Shown here: in pieces, positions 38,201 to 51,000 of the stretch
Layout: each line of letters opens with the position of its first letter
How positions within the stretch are numbered: the first letter of the stretch is position 1
Source: Rhabdornis inornatus
Lineage: Eukaryota > Chordata > Aves > Passeriformes > Rhabdornithidae
Direction of reading: 5' to 3'
Length of the DNA stretch: 64,000 nt
Assembly: GCA_013397075.1 (NCBI GenBank)
Contig: VWZS01004373.1
Location: forward strand, 546,935 to 610,934
Position numbers and translations under genes: made by a program
The notes under the pieces: model-generated
Database searches by the model: none
Seen by the model: the letters and a program-made list of their open reading frames with translations, nothing else
Told to the model about the DNA's origin: nothing

Positions 38201-39500
38201 TTGGCTTGGGTAGGGGGGTTGCTTTGTTTTTAAGACGCAAGCAGGATCTGGTTCTGAGCACTTCCAGGGAAAGGAATGGCTTGTAAGGGCAATGTGAGGA
38301 GGATTTCACTGAACAGCTGTAGGCACAGTGGGGCCTGGGCTCCAGGTCCATTGACATGGAGGCAAGTGGAGGTTTTGCTCCTAGTTTTGTTGAGAGGAAA
38401 GTTCTGGCTCAACACAGAAAGCTTGGGCAATCTTGGGAGGAGCTGCTCATAGCACGAAAATGAGTAACAAGGCAACACTGGATAGAGAAAAAAGAAGAGC
38501 TCCTTAGTCAGCTGTTTCAGGGCTGGATATCACTGTCATGGGTTACATGGGGTACTGGCCTACATCCCTCCTCCTGTGACCATCTCACCAGAGTGATCAC
38601 AGGGACCAAATCATTCACAGCCATTGCAAATGCTTATGCCTGTGCAGAAGCCCTTCATGTATGAATATGTCAGAATGTAAAGCAAAAACCTTCCCTCTAG
38701 TATTAGCTTGCACAACTCACATGCCTTCTTCTGCTTGTCTATGGATAGGGGCACAGAACAAGGGCTCTGATCAGACTCCAGCCCAGTGTAGCTGCTGGGA
38801 GGGTTGCAGAACTCTGCTTCTAGGAGCCAGGGAGCTAAAATAACCCTCAAGAGAAAGCCAGCCAAGGCACATCATTAATTACTTTGGCCCACTCTAGATC
38901 ATCCTGAAAGGAGCAGGATTTGGCTTCAATCCGATGAGGAAACTGAGGTGGTAATAGGGTGCTTTGAGAAATCCCATTGTGCCATTTCTGGCCCTAAGGA
39001 TACAATGGATGAGTTACACAATAAGCTGGTAAGAGCATGAAAAGATAAGATACCTGAGCCACTTCAACTAGAGCTTCACTACATTCAAGCACACTTCTTT
39101 GAGATCGGAAGGATTTTTTTCCTCCCCTTCACTCACTGAGTTCTCTGAGAATTGAGCATTACAGTGGCTTTGACTGTAACCATTATAATAATTTTCCAGT
39201 GCTAATGTTGTGGTTTTAATGAAAGGAAACAGCAAATGGTGTATCGACTCATATACACAAATCTGCACTTCATTTGCACAAAATAGCTTCTGGATGGCTT
39301 TCCTCCATGTTTTTGGTCAAAGCCACTCTTTTTGAGAAATGATCAATGTCTACACTGTTTGCTCTTCCACAGATAAAGCAGATGCTATTCATTACTGCCT
39401 TTGCCATGCATATATTGCTACTTTCCCCAAAGCAGCCGCAGTGGGTCATGTGTTTATTTTTCTTTAAATCCTTTTGTTCTTAAATCAATCCACTTTTGCT

Positions 39501-42500
39501 TTCAGGATATGATGAATGATTAATGCTGTAGTAGCAGCATTATTGAATTAGGAAAGTCACTGGCAACTTCCAAAATCATTGAGACAACCAACAAATAAAT
39601 ACAAGCCACTTCTTTAGAGTTAGATGTAGTAAAGCAGTGTGATGGTGTCAAGATAAGAAGAGGCAAGGCTGGCATGAGTACTTTTAAAGCTGCAGGACAC
39701 ACTTATTGTTGTTTACATGTAAATCATAGCAGCTCTGATAACAATGCAGATGTTTTGAACAATTGGCATTGGAGTAATATAACTGCAATAAAGAAAAATG
39801 CTAAGGAATGCTCAGAACTGTTATGGGTACTTGGAGGGAATTCTGTTGTATAAGAAATTATATGATCATAAAGGAACTATTCATGGGTTTCTGGTTTGGG
39901 TTTATTCAAAGAATAGAGATTTGGAGTCAGATGTTGAAAGGTAGGTGTTTAGCACCTCACAGGGATTACAGGCAACAGCACCAGCAACACTCACAAGGAA
40001 AGGAGAGAGATAACAGACTTCTGGACTAACCCTTTTCAATCACCACTGGAATAGGCAAGCAGAGTTAGCCTACTGTTTGTGGTGATCCAAGAGTGTATAG
40101 TATGGTAATATTCCAGTTAAATGAGAGTTTGTGTGAAACAGGAAAGCAGGATTAAATTAATTTTCTTGCATTCATATACAGATAGTTCTCTACTGGCTTC
40201 CTATCAAGGCTCATCAGGTTTTGATGTGACCCTGTCTCTCATGTATTCATCACAGCACCATGGTGGACAGAAGAGCCAGTGTGGTCAGGCAACTGCTTGC
40301 ACCATTGAGCCTTTAGAACTCCTTTATGTAGAAGTGAAGGACTGAAGAGACTATGGAATGGTGAGAAATAAGCCCTAGCATCTCCAACTGCCTCAGTCTG
40401 CAATCTGAAAGGAAGAACCTCTGTGGGTATGGCACTGCATGTTGTTTGACAGCAGCAACTATCACGGCTTTCCTCCCCTGGAGCTGTCCTGAGCACACTG
40501 CAGGCCTGCCTAATTCTTCTCCCTGCACCTCTGTTTAGGATTTCTATAGATATCAAGAGACTCATGATAGTTACTTCTGTGTACTCCTGAAAATAAAGGG
40601 CCCCTTTATTGAGTGCTATAGTGCTATATACTTTCCTGTCCTTAAAATCTTTTTTATTTTTCATTGAACTGTCCCTTATTAGAGCTAGGTAGGAAAAATG
40701 GTTTCCCTGCAGAGTGAAAGATCTCACAATTTCAAGATGGTCTCGCTGCTGTTCTACTTCAGTATGCTACTAAGTCCTTTCAAATAGAGCTTGCTCTGAG
40801 CAGTCAATAGCCAGAGATTAAGACTCTCATTGGAGCCATTGAAGAACTGGGTAGAAAATATTTCTATAAAGAAAAAATAGAATAAAATCTGCAGTAGTCC
40901 AGGATTAGCTCAGTGTGCTGGAAGAGGGTGGGATGCTTTTGCTCATTTCCCTGGCTGAAGCAGTTTCACTATACACAAGTAATGACATGTCAGCCTGGGA
41001 AGAGACCTGGACTTCCATCTGCTCCTCTCAGCATGGTAATGTAATTCCTGGACTGCCAACTCAGGCTTTTTCACTCTCTTGCCTAATGAAAGCCTTGGCA
41101 TCTATGCAAATTGGAGCATCTCCAACAGGAGAAGCTCACATTTTGAAGCAGACTTCAGCCCAGAACCCACCCAGACTGTGGGGTGCTGACTTCCATGTCC
41201 TTGGGTCATCTTAAAGAGATTACAGTCCTACATGTGGTCTGCTGTTTTGAATCTGAATATCCAATACAGAGAGTTCTGGGTGCCCTGAGACAGCAAATGA
41301 AAGTCTTTTACTTGGACCAGAAACTCATTGAACTTATAACCATATTCCCTTTGGAAGTTCTGAGTTTGACAAATCAGTGTTTTCTGATTTGAGAATTTTA
41401 TTTCAAAGACCTTCCAGCCATCTGTGTTCCCTGTCACCTTTACCTGTAGTCCTTCAGGAGGTTCCTCTACCTGTGAGTCTTGGTTTTTCTAAGAAATTTT
41501 TGTTAAGCTGATTCAAGGAAAATTATTTCTAGACTATGTCATCAGCCTTTCCGTAGGATAAGCTCTGCCTTTGTTTTCACCATGCTTTCAGTCTTCTCAT
41601 ATTTATGCTCACCCAGGTGCAACCCTAGAGAGTTCTCTCTCTTTATCCCTTACCACTGGTGGAAACAAATTGCTAAAAGCCTTGACAGGAGTTATACATA
41701 TCTTACATCTCACCAGCTGAGCAGTTGCACCTGAGGTATTAAGGGAGACACTGGAGGTCCCTTCCCATCTGACTAACTGCATACAGAGGGTAGGGACTAT
41801 CATGGGCAGGTGAACAATGGCCCTGCCCCTTTGAAAATGACAAAACCCATAAGAGAATCAATCAAAATTTTACCCTACAACAAACACATCCACCTTTCCT
41901 TTATTTCATCCCCTCACATGGCAAAACTGCTATTTGAAAGTCTCCAGTATTCTTGTGCTTGTGTCAAAAAGAGAGAGGTCAGGAGCCCTGCTAGAGCTGG
42001 CAGAGCTCAACCCCATTCGCCCCCTTCCTGCCCAGGCTCACTGCTGTTTTGATGCTCCAGCTTAAGAAAATCTCTGCAGATTTTTTTTGTCCTCAGAATG
42101 AAGCTTCCCACTGCTAGCCTTGGGAGACACAGAACATCCCGGCTGGGCAAGAGCTCTTTATGGATATTTCTAGTGCTCAGAGGGAGAAGGGGAAAAAAAA
42201 ACAAACTACAGCAAGTTTATGGTAATTGCTTTAATGAGGCAAAGCCCTTTAGAATGCAAACACGCTCAACAATACACAAAGAAACAATCAAAAAAAGTGT
42301 TTTATACAGGCTGTTTTATAAGAAGGTAATAAAAGCAATTGTATGGCATACTCAGTTGCATAAACAGGCTCACCATGGAAGATGTTTGTGTGAGAGCATG
42401 ACTATGAATACTTAATTGCTTTCTTATTCTTATTTTCAGCATAAGAAATACTGCAATCAAAACTTAATCTGTGGCTTGATTTTTAAAATGTTATATTCCA

Positions 42501-45456
42501 GTTTCCATTGTTGTAAATATAATAAAGCATGGTCTTTCTGTTAAATGGTATTTTATTTCTTACTCTTCGTAAAGAGGTATAACAGTGAGTAATGTCTACA
42601 TCCCTGGCAATATCAAAATGTTTTTCAAATGCAGGATCATTATTTCTCTCCATATGAAAGGCAGAAGACCAAAAGGTTCAAAAGGTCTTCATTAATGATG
42701 TAACTGGAAGTCACGGAAACCTTTGGTGAGATACTTCCATGTCTCCTAATCCTGTTTGAACCAAGCCCCAAATGCAATGCAGATTTCAGATTTATTTTCA
42801 TGCACACATGTGTTCTGACAAACACAGTGAGTACAAAAAAGGAGAGTAAGGAAATATGAATTTGGGGACCTCAATAAGTTGCAAAGTACAAAACTGAAAA
42901 ATTGTCATCCCATTTCTCTTAACTCTCAGGAGAGTAAATTACTCAAACAAAAGGCTCATATGAATTGGAATACAATCTGGTGTGTCTGGAATGTTGTATT
43001 CTGCATCTGGTGATTTCTTTTTAAATATGTACTGTGACATTTGTGCCTTAGTGACATCTAGACCAGAGTAATTTTCAAATACTTAGGCATAAGAATTCAT
43101 TTTTATTTCCTCTTGACTTTCTGCTGTAGAAGAAATACAGAACTGTCAAAGACCTGTTGTGCATATAAACTGAGTGATAGGTCTAAAAGATTTAGGGAAC
43201 AAGACTGTCTTATACAAGAAGATTAATATCTGCATGAAAAAAATATATTCCTTAGTGGTTTGCACTGTAGAGGCTAAGCACATTGCTGAGAAATAACATA
43301 ACAGAGTAATGCCAGAAAGGCCAGAGTCACTCTCAATGAAAATGGATGTCTCTAGGAAAGAAGTGACAATTTCTGGTTTCAAACTGATGGCAAAGAATGA
43401 GTTTAGATTTGATATCTTAATTTACATTTTTTTTAAAGAATATTCTCCTATAATATACAAAAAGAAGTAGCACTTTTTTCATTTCACTAGGCATATAAGA
43501 ATTTCTATCCTTGAAATTGTTGGACTCCCTGTTAATGCTACAGAGCATCTGCCAAATTGGACGTGTCATTTTTATTTTTACCTTTCTCATCATTACAGAC
43601 AGCATAATGCTGTCAGGAATCCAGCAGGTACCATTAAATGCTTCCTGATCACAATTTCATGATCATATTTTAATGTTATATCACTGATGCCCAAAAAGTG
43701 TTCACATGAAGAAAAAAAAAAAAAAGACAAGGCAGAAGTTCTCAATATGTCCTATCCTAAAGAAAGTAATTTTAACACTTTCCATCCAACTACACAGAAC
43801 TACTGCCTAGGAGAACAAAAGAACAAAGGACACTTAACTAAATTGGTGAATACTTTAAACCACCTATGAACTGCATGAAGAATGTAGACTTTCCTATAAC
43901 CAGACTCTGATCAACTTGCATGCCCTATGGCAAAATTGGCCTTTCCAGGCATTCATTGGCAGGGTGTCCAAGGGGCCAAGAACTCCCAAACACCGACTGT
44001 TGACCTTTCATCAATGTATCTTACCCTCTTGTTAGATGCCAAAATCAAATTGTTTGCTGGCATCTATCAGTCTTCGATAATTAAAGGCAAACAACTCAAT
44101 GATGGTACTCAAGACAAAACCTTTGCTCAGAAAGTAAATGGGTATCTAGGTTTGGATTACATATTACACAGAAAGATCTAGCACACTAATCTGAAAATTT
44201 TGGAAGGAATACAGATCATGCTTTCCTTTTAGTATGTAATCCTTCGGGGATCAGAAACCAAGTGTCCAACCAGAAATCTAAACATACCAAGAGAATCTAT
44301 AATACACTAGAGAAGTGGAATTGAAAAGACAAGTCATTCAGTCTGATGAGGTAGATGGGTGTCTGGAATCATGGAATCATGCCAAATAGAATCATGCTAA
44401 ATGTTGTTAGCCTTCAATATCAAGGAGTCTAGCAAGGGCAGACAGAAAGTAAGTCACAAGGTAACATCTGCTTACAGGGACATGTGAAGAACAGCCAGGT
44501 ATTTTTCATGAGAAACTTTCTAAAAAGATGTGTGATATTAACCAGCCCCCAAAACTAATCAGAGAGGATTGGTGAGATGCCACCATGTTATTATCTGACT
44601 GATCCTAAATATATTGGCTCTACGATTTGAAAGTAGACTTTGCCAATGTATGTTTTTTGTCACAGGGGAGTTACCCACATTTCCTTCTCAATCCCTTGAC
44701 AGAGGTGCCTCATTACAGAAATCAGGCTACAGTGAAGGCAGTCATAGATAAACCATGTACTGCTCTTTTGACATTCTCCTGCTTTGGTTTCCCCTTCTCT
44801 GATAGGAAGCTCTCTGCACTGGGAGCTCAGGTGGGTTCATCCTCCATAAGGATATTCATCTAAGCCACCTAATAACAGTCCATGATTACGTTGGAGAGGC
44901 CTCTATCTCTCCATCACCATGTCACCACGATGCCTCCAATGGCACCTCCCCCTGCCAAAGCAGCCTTCCCATGTGTAGAGACTGAGGACAGAGAAATGCA
45001 AATGACTACCAGGTGTGAGCACTGAGCATGGTACTGACTGCAGGCAGCAGCCTGCTATGGTGCTGCATGTTCATGAAGTGCCTCAAAACAGCAAGAATCA
45101 AAATAGGGATGCCAACACACAGAGCTTGTTCTGCATTGCTGGTTATGTATGTTAGATAGTAGGTGAGATATCACTCTCAGGATGTGAACCTGCAGTCCAA
45201 CCAGGTTGCCTGGTTTGGTTCTATTTGATGTAACGCATTAGTGACCATAGCTCAGTCACTTGTAAGGTCTCTCAACCTTACTGACAGAGTCTGCAAACTG
45301 ATCAAACCCATAACAAGGGCTTTATAAAGCATTGTGATTCAAGTCTTTGGGAGGTGTAAATGGGTGCAGCAGCTTTCGTCAAAGCCCATTTCCAACAGCT
45401 CTTCCTCTTTACCTCTGTTTTTATCACACTTGCATTAGTAAAGTTGCTTACTGAAC
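39501..45456. other. Non-coding unique DNA
   Basis: No gene supported. The longest open frame in the window, 162 codons on the minus strand (40,239-40,727), has no domain, low-complexity coding signature or flanking signals I can recognise. A 15-base A run at about 43,711-43,725 has no retrocopy upstream that I can identify. Three GAATCATG words at about 44,366-44,397 recall the short terminal repeats of CR1, but no CR1 body is visible beside them. Confidence 0.5.
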
Positions 45457-45617
45457 AAAAAGAAAAAGAAAAGAAAAGAAAAGAAAAGAAAAGAAAAGAA
45501 AAGAAAAGAAAAGAAAAGAAAAGAAAAGAAAAGAAAAGAAAAGAAAAGAAAAGAAAAGAAAAGAAAAGAAAAGAAAAGAAAAGAAAAGAAAAGAAAAGAA
45601 AAGAAAAGAAAAGAAAA
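45457..45617 (+). repeat. (AAAAG)n microsatellite, 161 bp
   Basis: A perfect or near-perfect pentanucleotide array of about 30 AAAAG units, purely A and G on this strand. It produces long artificial open frames on both strands (Lys/Arg/Glu-rich on plus; Phe/Ser/Leu-rich on minus), which should not be annotated as genes. Its purity suggests it is young and likely to vary in length between individuals. Confidence 0.97.
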
Positions 45618-47590
45618 CCACCAAAAAAACCCACGCTAGTTTCCTTAGAAGAATTGTTGCCCAAGAGCAGTTTACATCATATGTTATCTGGAAGCTGTTC
45701 TGTGAAACATCGTAATAATTGCTTTTCCTGGACTGAGACACTTATTAGTAGCAGCTAAAGTTAACAGATTGGAAGATTGCCTGAAGATGATGGATGGGTT
45801 TTCTCGGATAGTAGATTTCTGGTCATTTTCCATGGCAGCTGTAAATTAAAAAAATAATATAAAGTTAAGCAGTGTTAGGATAGAAGTCACAAATACTACA
45901 CGGCTACTGACTTGATCATTAATCATCCTAAATTAATGTTAAAGTGTTACTATGATGAGCCAAACTTTGCCCTGGGGTGTATGCAGAAGTTACTCATTGA
46001 TTGCAAACGGGAAATGGCACATGTATGTGAACACTGAATTCAGCCAACTACTTGTTTGGTTTGCTAGGTTTTTTTAATTACTGCTTGAGGGAGATGGAGA
46101 TGTTTCTGTTTTAGGAATCCCCTTTCATAACAGTGATCTGGAAGAAAATTATCAAGAGCCATCCTTTGATGTGCAGTCAATACTCCAGGTTATTGCTACA
46201 ATATCTCTGAGCATTTTTAAAGCTGAAGGGAATTAATTCCCTCTAGAATTCAGGAGTCATTTAATCTGTCTGATGTTCACTTTTAAGGTTGCTACTGTCA
46301 AAAAATACTTTATTTTTAAGCAGAATTAAGATTTTTGTCCACAACTGAAATTCCTTCTAAGCTAAACCACAATTTTTTGTAGACTTTGTCCTAATATACC
46401 CTGGCATTTTTGATGAAATCAAGTGTCTTCTTCAGGTTATTAACTAGAGAGGAGGTGCCAGAGACACACATGTTGAAAAAAACTCAAACCACAACAATCA
46501 AATCTGATGCAAATGAAGATTTGCACTCAGAGATACCATAATGTTTCCTTACATCTGCAGAAGCTGGAGGTCAGAAAACCTGTAATGGCCATGGCAAGGT
46601 CATGGATATACAAAGACCTTTGCCTTGTGAGCATCTAACTCCTCTCAGCTCCTTTTGCACAGTTATACTAATTGCTTAGGCATGTTTATGTTATACATGC
46701 TGTTATTATTAATGTATATAAGCTATAGGACATTACTTAGTCTCATATTTAATGTCTTTCAGACTTTAGGTACAAATGCTCCACAGTAGTTGCATTGAAA
46801 ACAATTTAACTTGAATGCCAACCACAGAATACTGTTAGCAGCAGGTTTTCTCAGGGCGATTTACTTCTGTTTATCCACAGGATTTGGTAATAAATACATA
46901 TATTTTGGGGCCCTAGGTACATTAAACATACTGAATAGTCAGAGCTTGTAGAAGCTAATTTCTCTGTCATTGCATTATAGCTAAATTGGTTGCGCACGTC
47001 TCATTCAATTATGCGACTTGAAGAATACCAACAACACAGATTCCTGATTTCAATAGTGCATATGCTTGTTTTAGTGCTTACAATGGATCAGCTTTTAGCA
47101 TGAGACACTAAAAAAAAATCATCATGCTTTGAATTTCAGAGTCACAATTTCAAATGTAATACTGTCTTTGTGTGTGTGTCATTAATGGCTTTTCTCTTTC
47201 TGCTTTCTGGATATATACTATAATGTTCAGCACAAATCAAAGTGAAGACTGGAAGGTAACTCACAATGCATATTTGTAGTTAAGCATTTACACCATCAAA
47301 TTCTTCACCAATATCGGCTTAATTAAGTAGTTACTCAACCAGTAAAAAAACATGTTCAATAGCCAAATAAAGTATTTGCTGTTAAATCCTGACGTAGAGA
47401 AAGTGCCATATCAAGTCTATCAAGTCTCTTCAATGGAACTCCTTTAGTGGTAGTTATTCTGTGGGGAAGGCACTCTGCTAGTACAGTAGTGCCGAAGGAA
47501 CAAGGAGAAAGGAAGGTTTGAATTCATATCCATAGGAACTGACACACTATTATGATTCTAGTATTTTATAATAGCAATAGAACACATATC
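45618..47590. other. Non-coding AT-rich DNA
   Basis: No gene or recognisable repeat. It holds a small group of retained CpGs at 46,992-47,016 within strongly AT-rich sequence (see findings). Confidence 0.5.
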
Positions 47591-48096
47591 AAATGGATTA
47601 AAAACTGACAGATCTCCAAAAAAGAGTCATCAGCTGGAATTTGCAGTTGAATGGATGTTCCCAATGTTCCTTTGAGTTCTCTACAAGGCTACATGTTCTT
47701 TAATAACTTCACCAATGGCCTTGTAAACGTATCCCTAAATACAATCCCTTAACGACATGAGTTTGGCAGAATGGTATACAATGATGAAAACTGGGCAGTC
47801 AACAGAAGCCAGGAATGGCAAAGGAAAGAACCACAAAGTTATTCAAAGAAGAATTCCTTACAGTAAACAAAAATCAAACTATAAAATAAAGAATTCCATG
47901 TTGATTTTATCAAGAGGAAGATGGGAAGGTGTTAGTTGTTCACAGGAGAGATTCACAGCAGTGAAATACCAAGTTAAAATAACTCTTCCCTCTAGAAGGA
48001 CAACCAAGGGCCGGAAACTTAAGTCAGACAGACTAAAAGTAAGGTGCCTTTCTGAGAATAAATGTGATCATGAGCTGGAAAAAAAAATTACCAGAT
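47591..48096 (+). mobile_element. Second old CR1 LINE fragment, internally deleted
   Basis: The left part, from AAATGGATTAAAAACTGACAG at 47,591 through the TCTTTAATAACTTCACCAATGG segment (about 47,698-47,719), matches the reverse-transcriptase region of older CR1 elements, where the consensus reads like ATTTTTATCAATGACCTGG. The right part, from AGAAGGACAACCAAGGGCCGG (47,994) through TAAAAGTAAGGTGC to TTACCAGA (about 48,096), matches the end of the second ORF. In an intact element these landmarks lie further apart, so an internal deletion is inferred. A 116-codon frame (47,757-48,107) remains open across the right part, but no complete reverse-transcriptase or endonuclease domain is left. Recognition is from memory of the consensus. 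Confidence 0.75.
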
Positions 48097-51000
48097 ATGT
48101 TTTATGAGCTCTTAAAGCCAAGAGGAATATATGCTTTAGCCAAAACTAGATATTTTTAATTTAACATAATAAGAGATAGTGGTGTGGAGATAATGTAAAA
48201 ATATATAAGCAAATTGATCATATTTTATGAGTATAAATATATGCAAATTTACCAGACCCAACATTTTCTCATCTACCTGTGGTATGTCTCATTAAGAAAA
48301 TTGCTTAGTAAGAATTGTCTTATAAGGAGATGGATTATAATTGTTTAATCTTAAGAGATATTATGAAATGAAAGTTTATCAAACATTTTAGTACAGTTTA
48401 GAAAGTTTAGTACAGTGTAAAATACAACTTGTCTTGCAACATTGCAAGTTGGTGGAGTGAGCAGCCCTTATTTTTAGCTACAAACCTGAGGCAAAATACA
48501 GAGAAGAAATGGAATTCATCTCAGTTTCATGGATCTTAATAGATTAATCAGGAAAATACTGTCACCATATGTGATTCAAAATGAGTGCTCCTGTGCTATT
48601 TTTAAAATAATTAGGATCATAATATATCTTCAGATACTTTGTGCTTCTATCAAATAAGAATTGATAGCTGTTAGTGTGCTTCCTTCTTCCATTTTGTAAC
48701 TTTATAGCTTCCAGAAATTTGCTAGGCCAGTGACATTAGTGAAAACAGAGAGTAAATCCATTCAAAACAATGTGAGTAAAAGCAGAATCTGTCTGTTTGC
48801 TTTTGCATGGTTAGAACAAAAAGCTCCATTGCTGCTTTTACAGCTAAAGAGCATTTTATAATGAGCTCTGAAATTTTTGGGAAATTCGGATTACAATGTT
48901 GGTTTAACATCAGACAGTCCATTGTTTAGATGTAGGATCAGTGTGATGTCCGGTGTCTGAAAACTTTAGTTTTCCTTTTGATATTAAAAAGACCACTGAA
49001 ATAATCCACAAAGAGCTCGGGCCCCAGGAAAGAAGTCTGAAAAACAAACACTGTTAAAGATCGGTAAGACACGATTATGTGGCTGACAATTACATGTGAT
49101 AACAATTAAAATTATCTGATTCCAACCACATGGCATCTTAATACAGCAGATCTCCAAGTAAATAACATGTCACATAATAGGTTTTGATTGATATTGTCAG
49201 CAGCCTTTTGAATGTTACAGATACCTTCCCATCAATGCCTTAGAAATCAGTGGAGATTGCTGACCTCAACCTAACCCAAAATTATTTGCATGTACTTAAA
49301 TACCCTAGTTCTAACTGCTTGGTAACCTAAAATTCTTCTTTTACTACATAATTAGATACTTGTACGTGGTGTCCATCTCCTTCCTTCCAGTTGTAAATAA
49401 CTTTGCTAATACATGCATTTGTGGTTTTAATGCAAACCCTAGATGTTTTCTGAGAGGCCTTTCAGTTACCTGCCAGTACAGATCTGGGAACACATGTCTG
49501 ATTGCAAGCCAGCTGAAGCACTCCAAACAATTTCTGAAGTCCATGGCTTGGTTGGCATAGGGGACCTAACCAGGGAGAATACAGAGCTGCCAAGGAGCTG
49601 CCACTGAGCAGCATGAGGTTACTCTGCTGCCAGCTTTAATTTGCGTTAAAAAAAATAAGGATGAGTTAATGATTGCTAAACTAACAAATCATCCTCCTAT
49701 TGGAGGAGCCCCAGAGGACATCCTGTCTCCAGCAGTGATGTACCCAGTAAGAAAACACATTGTCACATTGCCTAGAACGGGCATACAAAAAGCAGAGGGG
49801 ATCGGAGGAGGAATTTGGAGTATTTTCATGGTGCCAAGTCTCCACACATGTTCTTGGCTTAGCCTCATGCTCCTTATTTTCCCCTAGACCAGCCCAAGAG
49901 CTACTCTTCAGATCTGTGATGCAAGTTTTATTGTTTCCTTCTGTATACTGTTAAGTGGGAAGTGAAACAAAATGTCTTAAAAATGAATTGAGGAATAATA
50001 CCATACATTTGTTAGAAGGACAATTTTTGCTACCATTGTTGTTTTTAAAAAACAACTTTTTCTACTTTGGCATCTAAATCAGGATTTCAACATCACAGCT
50101 GGAAAAGCAGCTGTCTTTTCTAACCAGGGCTGCCACAAACACAGCTCTCCCACTGTAGGATATAGAGTCAACAGCTTGTTGAGAATTAAGCTTTAGTTGA
50201 GATATGGCAACTGTTTAGAAGGTGTTGCTGAAGGTAAGCAAAAATCTTATGAGTTATTCACATCAGTTTCACTGTTATCCAGCCACAATGCAAGGTCCTG
50301 CCTGTAATATAAATATATTGGGGGTTTAACCAACATGTTGTAATTTTCCCCATTCTTTATACCAGATCACACTAATGAGAAAGAAAAATATAAAGCAACA
50401 AAACTCCTGAGCAGACAACACAACTCAGCAGTCATACTTGACACCCCAGTCCTAAATGTTTCTGTCCTGAGTAACAGTTCTACAGGTAAGGCACAGCTTT
50501 CTGTAAATGGCCTTCCCACTAAGCAACAGTCATTTGACTGCATCATGGATGTCATTTTAAAGTAAAGGAAATATATTTGGTTTCCAATAATAAAAAGAGA
50601 AGAATTATCTACATGGTCCATGTTAAATTAGAATCAGATATTTCTTCCCTGCAAGAAAAATTACATTTGCTGAAATTATGCACCAAAACTGTTAGCACCA
50701 TGGAAGAGCAGGTTCCCAAAAAAACAGTGAAATACCTGCTCATTGGATATACCAAACATATGAAAACTCTCCACATTCACACACCTCTAAACCTTCAACA
50801 CTAACCAGACAACGACATTCCTTGTTCTGAACTCCAGGGAATGCTTAAAAAAATCAAGTCACGTGATACTTAGACTCTATAGAGAAAATATCTCAATGTT
50901 GTGCAAGAATACATCAGACAAATTGGCCAAATCATTAAAGAGCCATTGATAGAGCGATGAATAGAGTATATAAACAAGTCAAATTGTACTAAACCAGATG

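Larger units (their letters stand above)
33013..39500. other. Non-coding unique DNA with small tandem repeats
   Basis: No gene supported. A 114-codon minus-strand frame (34,328-34,672) and several of 60-90 codons show nothing I recognise. AT-rich blocks with many short A/T runs lie at about 35,240-35,480 and 36,220-36,560. The two tandem duplications are listed separately. Confidence 0.5.

Noticed and set aside
40239..40727. 162-codon minus-strand open frame, the longest in the window
   Set aside because: No recognisable domain, no signal or splice context, and mixed composition typical of chance frames.
43711..43725. 15-base A run as the tail of a processed pseudogene
   Set aside because: No recognisable coding sequence upstream and no target-site duplication found.
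44366..44400. Three GAATCATG words resembling CR1 3'-terminal repeats
   Set aside because: No CR1 body on either side; too short to support a mobile element.
45302..45758. Lys/Arg/Glu-rich and Phe/Ser/Leu-rich frames over the AAAAG array
   Set aside because: Translation of a pentanucleotide microsatellite, open in all frames by construction.
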